This document shows, one piece after another, positions 18,275 to 26,933 of a stretch of DNA of 64,000 nt (positions within the stretch are counted from its first letter, which is position 1; each line of letters opens with the position of its first letter). This stretch comes from Rhizobium sp. Root482. GTDB taxonomy: Bacteria; Pseudomonadota; Alphaproteobacteria; Rhizobiales; Rhizobiaceae. Position numbers and translations under genes: made by a program. The stretch spans positions 417,254 to 481,253 of the forward strand of contig NZ_LMFA01000022.1 of NCBI RefSeq assembly GCF_001426565.1. Reading direction: 5' to 3'. Under the pieces are notes generated by a model. That model made no database searches. It was not told where the DNA came from and worked only from the letters and a program-made list of their open reading frames with translations.

Positions 18275-21065
18275 TGACGGCGGTACCGCCATCGACCGGT
18301 CTCAGCCGCTTGCCTTCAGCTTCGACGGCAAGGTGATCGAAGCATTCGCCGGTGATACCATCGCCTCGGCACTGCTGGCCGGCGGTGTTTCCGTGGTCGG
18401 CCGCAGCTTCAAATATCATCGTCCGCGTGGCCTCTGGGGAGCGGGCGTCGAGGAGCCGAACGCTCTCGTCGATATTGCCGCAGGCATGCCGAATACACGC
18501 GCCACGCAGGCACTCGCGGCAAATGGCATGGCCGTGCGCAGTGTGAATGCCGAACCGAGCGCCGAAAAGGATCGCCGCGCTTTCATCGACGCCTTCTCGC
18601 GCTTCATCCCGGCTGCCTTCTACTACAAGACCTTCATGTTTCCCGATTGGCACCTTTTCGAGCCACGCATCCGTGAGATGGCCGGTCTCGGAACGCTGGA
18701 CGAGACGAAGACGGGGCCAGAATTTGCCGAGCAGGTGAACCACCATTGCGATGTGCTGGTTGTCGGCGCCGGCCCTGCGGGCCTCCATGCCGCGCGTGAG
18801 GCGGTCCGCGCGGGAAGGCGCGTCGTACTGTGCGATGATGGCCGGCAGCCCGGCGGCAGCCTGTTTTATCGTGCGGCCACCATCGAAGGAAAATCCGGTG
18901 CGGAATGGGTAGCCGATGTAGCCACAGAACTGGAACGGGCCGGGGATCTCGTGCTCACTAGCGCCACCGCGTTTGGCATCTACGACCACCACCTTGTCGG
19001 CCTCAGCCAGAAGGGGGCGGACGGGGCGCCGGACCGGCTGTGGCGCATCCGCGCCAAGTCGATCGTGCTTGCCACCGGCGCCATCGAGCGGCCGCTGCCC
19101 TTCGGTAACAACGACCTGCCGGGTGTGATGTCCGCCGAGGCCGCGCTTGTCTATCTTCGCCGCTTCGGCATTGTCGCCGGCCGCAAGATCGTGATCGCCA
19201 CGAACAACGGGCTTGCCTATGAGACAGCGGAAGCGCTTGTCGCGGCCGGGGCCGATGTTACTGTCGTGGATTATCGCGCCGACGCCTCGACGCCGGCCGG
19301 GCTGCGGGTGTTGAAGGGCGTATCCGTGAGGGCCGCGACCGGCCGCAATGCGGTCAATGCCGTGACGCTCTCCGATGGCACGGTGCTGGAAGCCGATGCG
19401 GTATTGGTCTCCGGCGGCTTCACGCCTACTGTGCATCTTTATTGCCAGGCACAGGGCAAGCTGGACTGGCGCGACGATATCCTCGCCTTCGTTCCCGGCC
19501 GGCCCGTCGAGGGCGTCGATGTGGTTGGGGCCGCCGCGGGGACTTTCGGCCTTCCGCCGGAGCTTGCGGATGGCATGGCCCGAGATCTCGGGATCATCGC
19601 CGCCTGGCCGAAGCCGGGCGCCAAGGAGCGGGTCTGGATCGACCTCCAGAACGACGTCACGGCCAAGGATGTGGAGCTTGCCGTGCGGGAGAACTTCGTC
19701 TCGGTCGAGCACCTGAAACGCTACACGACGCTTGGCATGGCAACGGACCAGGGCAAGACCTCCAACGTCAACGGCCTCGCATTGATGGCCGAAATCACCG
19801 GCCGGCGAATTCCCGATGTGGGTACCACGACCTATCGTCCGCCCTTTACGCCGGTGCCGCTCGCCTCCTTCGCCGGTGCGCGTTCCGGCACGCGCATGAA
19901 CCCGCTGCGCCGCCTGCCGCTCGAACAGGCGCATCGGGCTGACAATGCGGTGTTCCGTGAATATGGCGGCTGGCTGCGGCCGGCCTTCTATGGTGCCGGC
20001 TCGCCGGAGGAGCGCATCCAGGCGGAAGCGCGGGGTGCACGCGAGCGTGTCGCGCTGTTCGACGGCTCGCCCCTCGGCAAGATCGAGGTGATCGGGCCGG
20101 ATGCCGCGTCCTTCCTCGATTTCATCTACTACAACACCATGTCGACGCTCGCGCCGGGCCGCTGCCGCTACGGCTTCGTGCTCACGGAGGGCGGCAACGT
20201 CTACGATGATGGCGTACTGGTGCGGCTCGATGAAAACCGCTTTATCGTCTCCTGCTCGTCTTCGCATGTGGCTGGCATGCACGCCCTCCTGGAAGAATGG
20301 CGGCAGGACCGCTTCGACAGGAAGCGTGTCTTCATTCACAATGCGACGGCCGAAATGGCAACGCTCACGGTCACCGGGCCGCAGGCGAAGGCGCTGATGG
20401 GGACGATTGATCTCGGCATCGCGCTCGACGACACGACGTTGCCGCATATGGCCGTCGTTTCCGGTGTATTCGAGGGGATTGCCGTGCGGGTTGCGCGCAT
20501 CAGCTTCACGGGTGACCGGTCCTACGAAATCTCGGTGCCGGCCGACCATGCCGCAGCTTTGTGGACAAGGCTGCGGCAGGCGGGCGAGGCATTCGGCGCC
20601 GGCCTGCTCGGCCTCGAAGCCCTGATGATCCTGCGTGCCGAAAAGGGTTATGTCGTCGTCGGCAAGGATACCGACGGCACGAGCCGGCCGATGGATTTCG
20701 GCCTTACCGCGCCGCTGGAGCGCAAGAAAGTCGAATTTATCGGTCGCCGCTCGCTGATCACCGAGGATGCAGGGCGCCCGGATCGCCGCCAGTTCGTCGG
20801 GCTCGAAGCAATCGACGGCAAGGGCGTTCTGCCGACGGGAGCGCATGGCATCGAGCGCGGGTCCGGTGTCCCTCGCAGCATCGGCTATGTCACCTCGAGC
20901 TACTTCAGCCCCGTGCTGCAGAAGCCGATTGCGCTCGGACTGATCGAGCTTGGCCTGTCGCGCATGGGCGAGATCGTCGAGTTGCAGCACCTGCGGGAGA
21001 TCAGGCGGGCACGCGTGGTTTCCGCCTGCGCATTCGATAGGGAAGGGAGCCGTCTCCATGCTTGA
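18258..21065 (+). CDS. soxA: Sarcosine oxidase alpha subunit
   Basis: A 935-residue subunit. The N-terminus is a ferredoxin-like fold (residues 10-95) without iron-sulfur cysteines. A dinucleotide-binding domain follows (VVGAGPAG near 166-173), then a C-terminal GcvT-like folate-binding domain from about residue 570 onward. The ATG at 18258 has AAGGAGG just upstream; a TTG 18 bases earlier was rejected. The stop overlaps the soxG start by eight bases. Together with B, D and G it makes the complete tetrameric enzyme. Confidence 0.95.
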   Translation: MAAWRNDGGTAIDRSQPLAFSFDGKVIEAFAGDTIASALLAGGVSVVGRSFKYHRPRGLWGAGVEEPNALVDIAAGMPNTRATQALAANGMAVRSVNAEPSAEKDRRAFIDAFSRFIPAAFYYKTFMFPDWHLFEPRIREMAGLGTLDETKTGPEFAEQVNHHCDVLVVGAGPAGLHAAREAVRAGRRVVLCDDGRQPGGSLFYRAATIEGKSGAEWVADVATELERAGDLVLTSATAFGIYDHHLVGLSQKGADGAPDRLWRIRAKSIVLATGAIERPLPFGNNDLPGVMSAEAALVYLRRFGIVAGRKIVIATNNGLAYETAEALVAAGADVTVVDYRADASTPAGLRVLKGVSVRAATGRNAVNAVTLSDGTVLEADAVLVSGGFTPTVHLYCQAQGKLDWRDDILAFVPGRPVEGVDVVGAAAGTFGLPPELADGMARDLGIIAAWPKPGAKERVWIDLQNDVTAKDVELAVRENFVSVEHLKRYTTLGMATDQGKTSNVNGLALMAEITGRRIPDVGTTTYRPPFTPVPLASFAGARSGTRMNPLRRLPLEQAHRADNAVFREYGGWLRPAFYGAGSPEERIQAEARGARERVALFDGSPLGKIEVIGPDAASFLDFIYYNTMSTLAPGRCRYGFVLTEGGNVYDDGVLVRLDENRFIVSCSSSHVAGMHALLEEWRQDRFDRKRVFIHNATAEMATLTVTGPQAKALMGTIDLGIALDDTTLPHMAVVSGVFEGIAVRVARISFTGDRSYEISVPADHAAALWTRLRQAGEAFGAGLLGLEALMILRAEKGYVVVGKDTDGTSRPMDFGLTAPLERKKVEFIGRRSLITEDAGRPDRRQFVGLEAIDGKGVLPTGAHGIERGSGVPRSIGYVTSSYFSPVLQKPIALGLIELGLSRMGEIVELQHLREIRRARVVSACAFDREGSRLHA

Positions 21066-21588
21066 TATCGCCGGCAAGTGGCAGGCCGAGCCGGATTGGG
21101 CGAGTGCACGCCTCGAAGGTCGTACCCTTCGCGTGAGCGCCGTTTCAGAAATAGTACAGCGTCTCATCAGCGGTGATGTCGAGCGCTTCCTCGCCCGTCA
21201 TGATCTTGGCCGGGATGTCGGCGCTCTGGGACTTGCGCTCGGCGAGCGCTACGCGGTGCGTATTGCCCGCGACCGACTGCTCGTGATCGGGCTTTCTGCC
21301 GCCGAATTGACTGACGGATGGCACGACGAGGGCTATGCGATCTCGACCGTCAGTTCGGCCTTGCGTCTCTTCGAAGCGAGGGGCGAGGGGATCCGCGCTC
21401 TTCTGGGGCGGGCGACGACAATCGATCCCGACAATCCGAGCCCCTGCGCCGCCATGCCATTTGGCGGCGTGATGGGCATTGTGTACCGGCACGGTGACGG
21501 CGAGATTCTGCGTGTTCATATCGAAAGAGGGCTTGCCGGCTATCTCTGGGAGTGGTTCGAATGTCAGCCGCTCTTTTCGCAAGAGTAG
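21058..21588 (+). CDS. soxG: Sarcosine oxidase gamma subunit
   Basis: A 176-residue subunit, the smallest folate-domain-like part of heterotetrameric sarcosine oxidase. The family is poorly conserved; identification rests on length, operon position and sequence such as DGWHDEGYAISTVSSA. It overlaps soxA by eight bases, so translation is coupled. No folD, purU or serine-metabolism gene follows, which differs from several rhizobial sox operons. Confidence 0.85.
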   Translation: MLDIAGKWQAEPDWASARLEGRTLRVSAVSEIVQRLISGDVERFLARHDLGRDVGALGLALGERYAVRIARDRLLVIGLSAAELTDGWHDEGYAISTVSSALRLFEARGEGIRALLGRATTIDPDNPSPCAAMPFGGVMGIVYRHGDGEILRVHIERGLAGYLWEWFECQPLFSQE

Positions 21589-21642
21589 AAATTCAGTTTT
21601 GGGAGCAGCCCGCGATGGTGCGGGCAAAAAGGGAGTGAGACA

Positions 21643-22758
21643 ATGAGAAAAATTCTGATCCTCGGCACGGCGCTCGGCCTGCTCATGGGGACCGCCGCCC
21701 GTGCGGACGACCTGACCTTTGCCGTCGCCGGCCCGCTGACGGGGCCGCTCGCCACGATCGGCGACCAGTTCAAGCAGGGCGCGCAGGCGGCCGCCGACGC
21801 CATCAATGCCAAGGGCGGGGTGATGGGCCGGCAGATCAAGCTTCAGTTCGAAGACGACCAGTGCGATCCCAAACAGGCCGTTTCCGTTGCCAATCGTATT
21901 GCAGCGGCCGGCATCCAGTTCGTCGATGGCCACGCCTGCTCGGGCTCGAGCATCCCGGCCTCCGCCGTCTATGCCGAAAACGGCACGCTGATGATGAGCC
22001 CGGCCTCCTCCAACCCGGTCATGACGGACGATGCGGTCGCCAAGGGCTGGACGAACATCATGCGGCTCTACACCCGCGACGACGCGCAGGGCGCCTTTAT
22101 CGGGCCGTGGATTGCCAAGGAATATGCCGGCAAGAACGTTGCCGTGCTGCACGACAAGACGGCCTATGGCCAGGGGGTCGCTGATGCGGTGCGCGCCACG
22201 ATGAACGCAAGCGGCCTCAAGGAGGTTCTTGCCGAGGGCATCAATGCCGGCGAGAAGGACTATAACGCCCTCGTCACGAAACTGAAGGACGCCAAGATCG
22301 ATGTCGTCTACTTCGGCGGTTATCATCCAGAGGCGGGCCTCATCCTGCGCCAGGCTGCCGAGCAGGGTTACAAATTCCAGCTGATCATGCCCGACTCGAT
22401 CGCCTCGCCTGAATTCTGGCAGGTCGCCGGCCCGGCCGGTGAAGGTACGATGTTCGTCTTCCCGTCCGATCCGCAGGCAAAGCCGGAAGCGAAGGAAGCC
22501 GTCGAGAAGATTCAGGCGGGCGGCTTCAAGCCGGAAGGCTTTACGCTCTTCTCCTATGCCGTGATCCAGGCCTTCGCGCAGGGCATCGAGCGTGCTGGCT
22601 CGGATGATCCGACCAAGGTCGCCGAAGCCCTGAAGAACGGCCAGCCGATCGACACCGTCGTCGGCACCGTGACCTTCGATGAGAAGGGTGACCTGAAGGA
22701 CGCCAGCTACGACATCAACCGCTGGACCAATGGCAATTACGCGCCGATCGCAAAGTAA
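21643..22758 (+). CDS. Branched-chain amino-acid type substrate-binding protein
   Basis: A 371-residue periplasmic protein of the LivJ/LivK class with a 22-residue signal peptide ending in ARADD. The mature start LTFAVAGPLTGPLATIG and the HACSGSSIPASAVYAE segment are typical. It begins 54 bases after soxG and ends before a strong terminator, so it may belong to the sox transcript. No LivHMGF permease or ATPase genes lie nearby, so it must work with components encoded elsewhere, or act as a stand-alone binder. Confidence 0.9.
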   Translation: MRKILILGTALGLLMGTAARADDLTFAVAGPLTGPLATIGDQFKQGAQAAADAINAKGGVMGRQIKLQFEDDQCDPKQAVSVANRIAAAGIQFVDGHACSGSSIPASAVYAENGTLMMSPASSNPVMTDDAVAKGWTNIMRLYTRDDAQGAFIGPWIAKEYAGKNVAVLHDKTAYGQGVADAVRATMNASGLKEVLAEGINAGEKDYNALVTKLKDAKIDVVYFGGYHPEAGLILRQAAEQGYKFQLIMPDSIASPEFWQVAGPAGEGTMFVFPSDPQAKPEAKEAVEKIQAGGFKPEGFTLFSYAVIQAFAQGIERAGSDDPTKVAEALKNGQPIDTVVGTVTFDEKGDLKDASYDINRWTNGNYAPIAK

Positions 22759-22785
22759 GGCACAAGACCGGAAAGACCCCCGGAA

Positions 22786-22812
22786 GGCCCGGCCAAAGCG
22801 CCGGGCCATTTT
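22786..22812 (+). terminator. Terminator hairpin after the sox/LivK transcript
   Basis: GGCCCGGC (22786-22793) and GCCGGGCC (22800-22807) form a perfect 8-bp stem with a 6-base loop, followed by ATTTT. This is the clearest Rho-independent-type terminator in the window. The rest of the gap to 23091 holds no gene. Confidence 0.75.
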
Positions 22813-23091
22813 GCATTCAGGTGGCCGGAGACCGGGATCACCGGTCCCTGCAGGCTCGAAAACAACCTGCTGGCGGATTTTCTTGGCCCTCGGCGACATT
22901 GCCGGGAATGGTGATTACACCCACTTTGCACAAAAATGACTTACCCATTGCGAGCCTGTGAACCTTGGCGTTTCAATGCCGATCGCCAGGTAACGGTCGC
23001 GAGGGAATGGTAGAGAGCGGCCAGGGCGGAGCCGGGTGTCATCATGGTTGGCCGGCTGATAGAGAAGATGAACCGACAGGAGGGTAAGCCT

Positions 23092-23628
23092 ATGGAACGT
23101 CCTCGTTTACGTCCGGACAGGTGCTTTCCGGCTTATGCGTATCTTCCCGGTCGGCAACCACATCCGGTCCGGGATCCTTTGGGGCACAGCTACCAGATGC
23201 AGCCTGTGCGGGCTGTCGCATCGCTTTCTTCGGAGGAATTCCACTGGGGACAGGATCTCTTCAATCACGGCTATTACTGGGAAGCGCATGAGGCGTGGGA
23301 AGGGATTTGGCGGGTTGCCGAGACAAACAGCCCGCTCCGCTCCTTGCTGAAGGCGCTCATCCTGCTCGCGGCGTGCGGGGTGAAGATCCGGGAACGCAAA
23401 CGCGCGCCGGCGATGCGTCACGCCGGACGCGCTAGCACTCTGCTTCGCGGTTTCACGGTGGTACAGCACTCCGCGTTCTCCAACAGTCTGGGAATCTCGC
23501 CCGTATCGCTTGCTCGGCTGGCCGAAGCGACGGCGGCTGCAATGCCGGCCTTGCACGTCATCGAAGACGGGCAACCCGAGCCTGTCTTCGACTTCATCCT
23601 CGGCAAGTCCATGACGGAGCAGAATTGA
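23092..23628 (+). CDS. DUF309 domain protein
   Basis: A 178-residue cytoplasmic protein. The central region FNHGYYWEAHEAWEGIW is the hallmark of the DUF309 family, a small helical fold of unknown function with a likely metal-binding His/Glu pair. AGGAGG lies eight bases before the ATG at 23092. It stands alone, between a terminator and the phosphatase locus, and its role there is unknown. Confidence 0.82.
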   Translation: MERPRLRPDRCFPAYAYLPGRQPHPVRDPLGHSYQMQPVRAVASLSSEEFHWGQDLFNHGYYWEAHEAWEGIWRVAETNSPLRSLLKALILLAACGVKIRERKRAPAMRHAGRASTLLRGFTVVQHSAFSNSLGISPVSLARLAEATAAAMPALHVIEDGQPEPVFDFILGKSMTEQN

Positions 23629-23682
23629 ACGACTTGCTGCGCTACGGCCGCGCCGTTCGTATCACATCGCACTTGAAGTGAA

Positions 23683-23713
23683 TGAACGCGTGTGCAATAT
23701 GAACACGTGTTCA
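23683..23713. promoter_or_regulatory. Tandem palindromic operator upstream of the first inositol-phosphatase gene
   Basis: A perfect palindrome, TGAACACGTGTTCA, is at 23700-23713. An imperfect copy, TGAACGCGTGTGCA (12 of 14 bases equal), is at 23683-23696, with 17 bases between their starts. The pair ends about 10-30 bases before the likely start codons, so a bound repressor would cover the promoter or leader. The LacI-family gene at 28574-29560 is the nearest candidate regulator. Confidence 0.55.
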
Positions 23714-23735
23714 ACATATCGACGTGGCAAAGTTC

Positions 23736-24575
23736 ATGGAAGCAATGTCCTATCAAAACACCTTGGCAGGTCGGTCCGTCCTATGCCGCGATGTTATTCG
23801 TTCTGCCGGAGAGCTCGTCTTGAAAGGGTTTTACGGAGAGACGACACGCAGCTATTCGATGAAAGGCCCCCAGGACTTCCTGACGGTGACGGATGCCGCC
23901 TCGGAAGCGCATATTCGAGATGTGCTTTCAGCGCATTTTCCCACTGACAGCTTTTTTGGGGAAGAGGGCGGTGGCGACATCGCCGAGCGGGTGTGGGTCG
24001 TGGATCCCGTGGATGGAACAGCCAATTTCGCGCGCGGTATTCCGCATTTCTGCATTTCCATCGCCTATGTCGAAAACGGGCGCACCGAAATCGGTGCTAT
24101 CTACAATCCCGCTCTCGACGAACTCTATTTCGCCCGTCGTGGCGAGGGCGCGACGCGGAACGGGCTTCCGATCCGGGTCGCGCAAACTGAGCGCTTCGAC
24201 ACGGCTTCTATCGAAATGGGCTGGTCGACCCGGGTGCCGAATGCGACCTATCTCGACGTCGTCAAAAATCTGCTCGATATGGGCACCAATGTCCGCCGCG
24301 TCGGCTCGGGGGCCTTGGCCCTTGCCTATGTCGCCGATGGCCGCTCGGATGGTTATATCGAGTTGCACATGAATTCCTGGGATTGCCTTGCGGGCCTGCT
24401 GCTCGTCAGCGAAGCAGGCGGCGAGGTCTGCCCGTTCTTCGATATCGGCAGTCTGGAGGAGGGCGGGCCGGTGCTCGCAGCCGCCGCAGGCGTCGCGTTG
24501 GGCGTCAGCAAGGCTGCGAATATCCCGTTGGCCATGTCACAGGCGGCGGATCGGCTGCAGGTAACATCGGCATAA
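23736..24575 (+). CDS. Inositol-monophosphatase family phosphatase (copy 1)
   Basis: A Mg-dependent sugar or inositol phosphate phosphatase of about 279 residues. The three metal-site motifs are intact: GEEGGG, DPVDGTANF and, near the C-terminus, NSWDCLAG. Family members cleave inositol monophosphates, fructose-1,6-bisphosphate or PAP. The start is uncertain: an upstream GTG (23724) and ATGs at 23736 and 23745 are possible, and none has a strong ribosome site. It is the first gene of a run with a dual-specificity phosphatase, a metallophosphoesterase and a Na/Pi transporter. A paralog lies at 36642-37532. Confidence 0.88.
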   Translation: MEAMSYQNTLAGRSVLCRDVIRSAGELVLKGFYGETTRSYSMKGPQDFLTVTDAASEAHIRDVLSAHFPTDSFFGEEGGGDIAERVWVVDPVDGTANFARGIPHFCISIAYVENGRTEIGAIYNPALDELYFARRGEGATRNGLPIRVAQTERFDTASIEMGWSTRVPNATYLDVVKNLLDMGTNVRRVGSGALALAYVADGRSDGYIELHMNSWDCLAGLLLVSEAGGEVCPFFDIGSLEEGGPVLAAAAGVALGVSKAANIPLAMSQAADRLQVTSA

Positions 24576-24609
24576 CTTGAAAGCGTACCTGGCGTGCGGA
24601 GGAATGAAA

Positions 24610-25209
24610 ATGGATGGACCTGTTTATACCCGACCTGCAATCAGCCTGGTTGGCGAAGGCCTCGGACCGCATGGCGCGGCGATCTATATCGGCGGCAGCG
24701 ACGGCGCCTCCGATCTCGAACTCTTGCGCCGGCACGGCATCACCACTGTCGTAAATTGCGCCGTCAATCTCGACATCAATTTTGTGCCGGCGCAAGCAGA
24801 GCACGGCGATCTGCTTGCAAGTGGCTATGGCGGTGTTCGCTATTACAAGCTCGGCCTGATCGACGGTGAAGGCAGCCCGGATACGATGATGCTCGGCGCC
24901 TATTACATTCTCGACGGCGCGCTGCGGCAGACCATGCCGAAGCGGGAAACCTATCCCTTCCCGGACGGGGGCAATGTGCTCGTCAATTGCCGCAGCGGCC
25001 GCAGCCGCTCCGTCTCTCTGGTGGCCCTTTTCCTTCACAAGCAACAACCGCATCTCTATCCGACCTTGGACGATGCAATCGCCGTGATCCGCGAAAAGCG
25101 GGAGCTGCGACCGGACGAATGGTTCGAAACGCCGAAGCCGATGCTCTATGCGGCCGCCCGCCGCGCCTCCGAATGGATTGACGTCATCGAAGGCAGGAAG
25201 CTGCCGTAA
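24610..25209 (+). CDS. Dual-specificity/tyrosine-phosphatase-like protein (copy 1)
   Basis: A 199-residue cytoplasmic phosphatase. The P-loop is NCRSGRSRS, which fits CX5R with Asn in place of the usual His before the Cys. A possible general acid lies in the GLIDGEGS loop. The ATG at 24610 is seven bases after GGAGG; TTG and ATG codons upstream overlap that site. It follows the inositol-phosphatase gene closely and precedes the metallophosphoesterase by two bases. Small phosphate esters or phosphoinositides are plausible substrates, as for other DSPs, but this is inference. The second copy is at 37631-38257. Confidence 0.85.
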   Translation: MDGPVYTRPAISLVGEGLGPHGAAIYIGGSDGASDLELLRRHGITTVVNCAVNLDINFVPAQAEHGDLLASGYGGVRYYKLGLIDGEGSPDTMMLGAYYILDGALRQTMPKRETYPFPDGGNVLVNCRSGRSRSVSLVALFLHKQQPHLYPTLDDAIAVIREKRELRPDEWFETPKPMLYAAARRASEWIDVIEGRKLP

Positions 25210-25211
25210 TC

Positions 25212-26894
25212 ATGCCGACACGCGCTCTTCCGTCCATTGCCGTCATTGCCGACGCCCATTTTCATGACACGGCCGCCGATTTCGGCTTTCCCGGCATTGA
25301 GATCGACGGCCGGCGCATGACCATGCGGAGCTGGTCGGATACGCGTCAATCGACCCGCGTCTTCAACGAAAGCGCCGACGCGCTGCACGCGGCGCTCGAT
25401 GAGGTGCAGCGCCGCGGCATCCGCCATGTGGTGCTGCTCGGCGACTACACCGACGACGGCCAGCGCAGCACCACCGAAACGTTGAAAGGCATCCTGCAAG
25501 GCCACAGCGACACCTATGGCACGGCCTTCTACGCGCTGCCCGGCAACCACGATATCTTCGGCCCGCGCGGTCGGCACCATACCAAGGAGTTTCTGACACA
25601 AGACGGCAGAAGACTTTCCGTCTCCAGCGATGCACGCCTGGCAGGCGAACATGTCGTCTTCAGCGGCGGCATGTATTGCGAAGGATATCCCGCGGGCCTT
25701 GGCCCCATGGCAACCTTCGGCTATTTCCGCCACCCGAACTATCTGCACTGGGAAACGCCCTTCGACGGCTCCGATGCGCCGCAAGATCGCCTTTATGAAG
25801 TCCGTTCGCCCGACGGGAGCAATATCTACCAGTTGATGGATGCATCCTATCTGGTCGAGCCTGAACCTGGACTCTGGTTGCTGATGATCGATGCCAACGT
25901 CTTCGAACCCGTCGATGATGTCTTCGAGACAGGGGAAGAGACGGCCTTCATCGACAGTACATCGGGCGGCTGGAACGCAGTTTTGCGCAGCAAGCCTTTC
26001 ATCATCGACTGGATTGCCAATGTAAGCCGAAGGGCGCAGGCGCTTGGCAAGACGCTGCTTGCCTTCTCTCACTATCCGGCGCTCGATCCCTTCGACGGCG
26101 CTTCTGGCGCCGAAAGCGCGTTGTTCGGTGAAACCAGCGTCGTCCGACGCACCCCGCGCAAGGCAGTCGCCGATGCATTGTTGCGGGGGGGACTTTCCGT
26201 CCATTTCAGCGGGCATCTGCATGTCGAAGGTATCACGCGACGAGGAGATGGGCATCGCTCGCTCGCCAATATCGCCGTGCCATCCCTCGTCGCCTTTCCG
26301 CCGGCATTCAAGGTCGTTCACCCGTCGCTTGAGGAGATCGCCGTCGAGACCGTGGAAATGTCCGAACGACCGGTCAATAACCGCCTTTGCGCGGGATATG
26401 CGCAGGAAGCCGCATTTGTCGGGGAGGAGCAGGATCCGATCATCACGGCGGGAAGTTATGGCGCCTTCCTCCGCGGCCACAAGCGCGCGCTGGTGCGGCA
26501 TCGCTATTTTGCGAAAGAATGGCCGGCTGACATCGTCGCTGCGATCAGGGATCAGCGGGTGGCGGATGTTCTCCGCTCGATCGGAAGAAAACCCGGGCAG
26601 CCATCCGAAGACCTTCCTTGTTCCGATCTGCCCATGTCGGAACTGATCGCCGACTGGTATTGCCTGCGCCAGGGAGGAGTCTTGGCGCTGTGGCATATCG
26701 AGCCTGAAAGGCTCGCCCTCTATCGGGCACTTGCAAGGCATTTCGGACGCGAACCGAGGCATCACGATGGCTCTCTTCAGAGCTTCCTCGGCGTTTTCTT
26801 CGGCGCACTCGGTGTTTTTCTTGATCGCGCTGAAGGCGGGTCGCGGAGAACAACTGTCCAGCTTGCACCGCAGCACGAATGTCTGGCGGTATGA
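25212..26894 (+). CDS. Calcineurin-like metallophosphoesterase
   Basis: A 560-residue phosphoesterase. The five metal-site motifs are in order: DAHFHD (near residue 14), GDYTDDG, GNHD, SHYP and GHLHVEG. There is no signal peptide, so it should act in the cytoplasm. It is longer than simple phosphodiesterases, with an extra C-terminal domain of about 180 residues that I do not recognise. It begins two bases after the phosphatase stop, which shows tight operon structure. A likely job is cleaving a phosphodiester before the monophosphatases act. Confidence 0.88.
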   Translation: MPTRALPSIAVIADAHFHDTAADFGFPGIEIDGRRMTMRSWSDTRQSTRVFNESADALHAALDEVQRRGIRHVVLLGDYTDDGQRSTTETLKGILQGHSDTYGTAFYALPGNHDIFGPRGRHHTKEFLTQDGRRLSVSSDARLAGEHVVFSGGMYCEGYPAGLGPMATFGYFRHPNYLHWETPFDGSDAPQDRLYEVRSPDGSNIYQLMDASYLVEPEPGLWLLMIDANVFEPVDDVFETGEETAFIDSTSGGWNAVLRSKPFIIDWIANVSRRAQALGKTLLAFSHYPALDPFDGASGAESALFGETSVVRRTPRKAVADALLRGGLSVHFSGHLHVEGITRRGDGHRSLANIAVPSLVAFPPAFKVVHPSLEEIAVETVEMSERPVNNRLCAGYAQEAAFVGEEQDPIITAGSYGAFLRGHKRALVRHRYFAKEWPADIVAAIRDQRVADVLRSIGRKPGQPSEDLPCSDLPMSELIADWYCLRQGGVLALWHIEPERLALYRALARHFGREPRHHDGSLQSFLGVFFGALGVFLDRAEGGSRRTTVQLAPQHECLAV

Positions 26895-26933
26895 TCGCGA
26901 ACCTGCACCTGTTGGACGATAGGGGGTGATCTG

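Noticed and set aside
17904-21167. Open frame of 1087 codons on the minus strand opposite soxA
   Set aside because: Shadow of the real plus-strand gene; its composition is rich in Arg and His with no family match.
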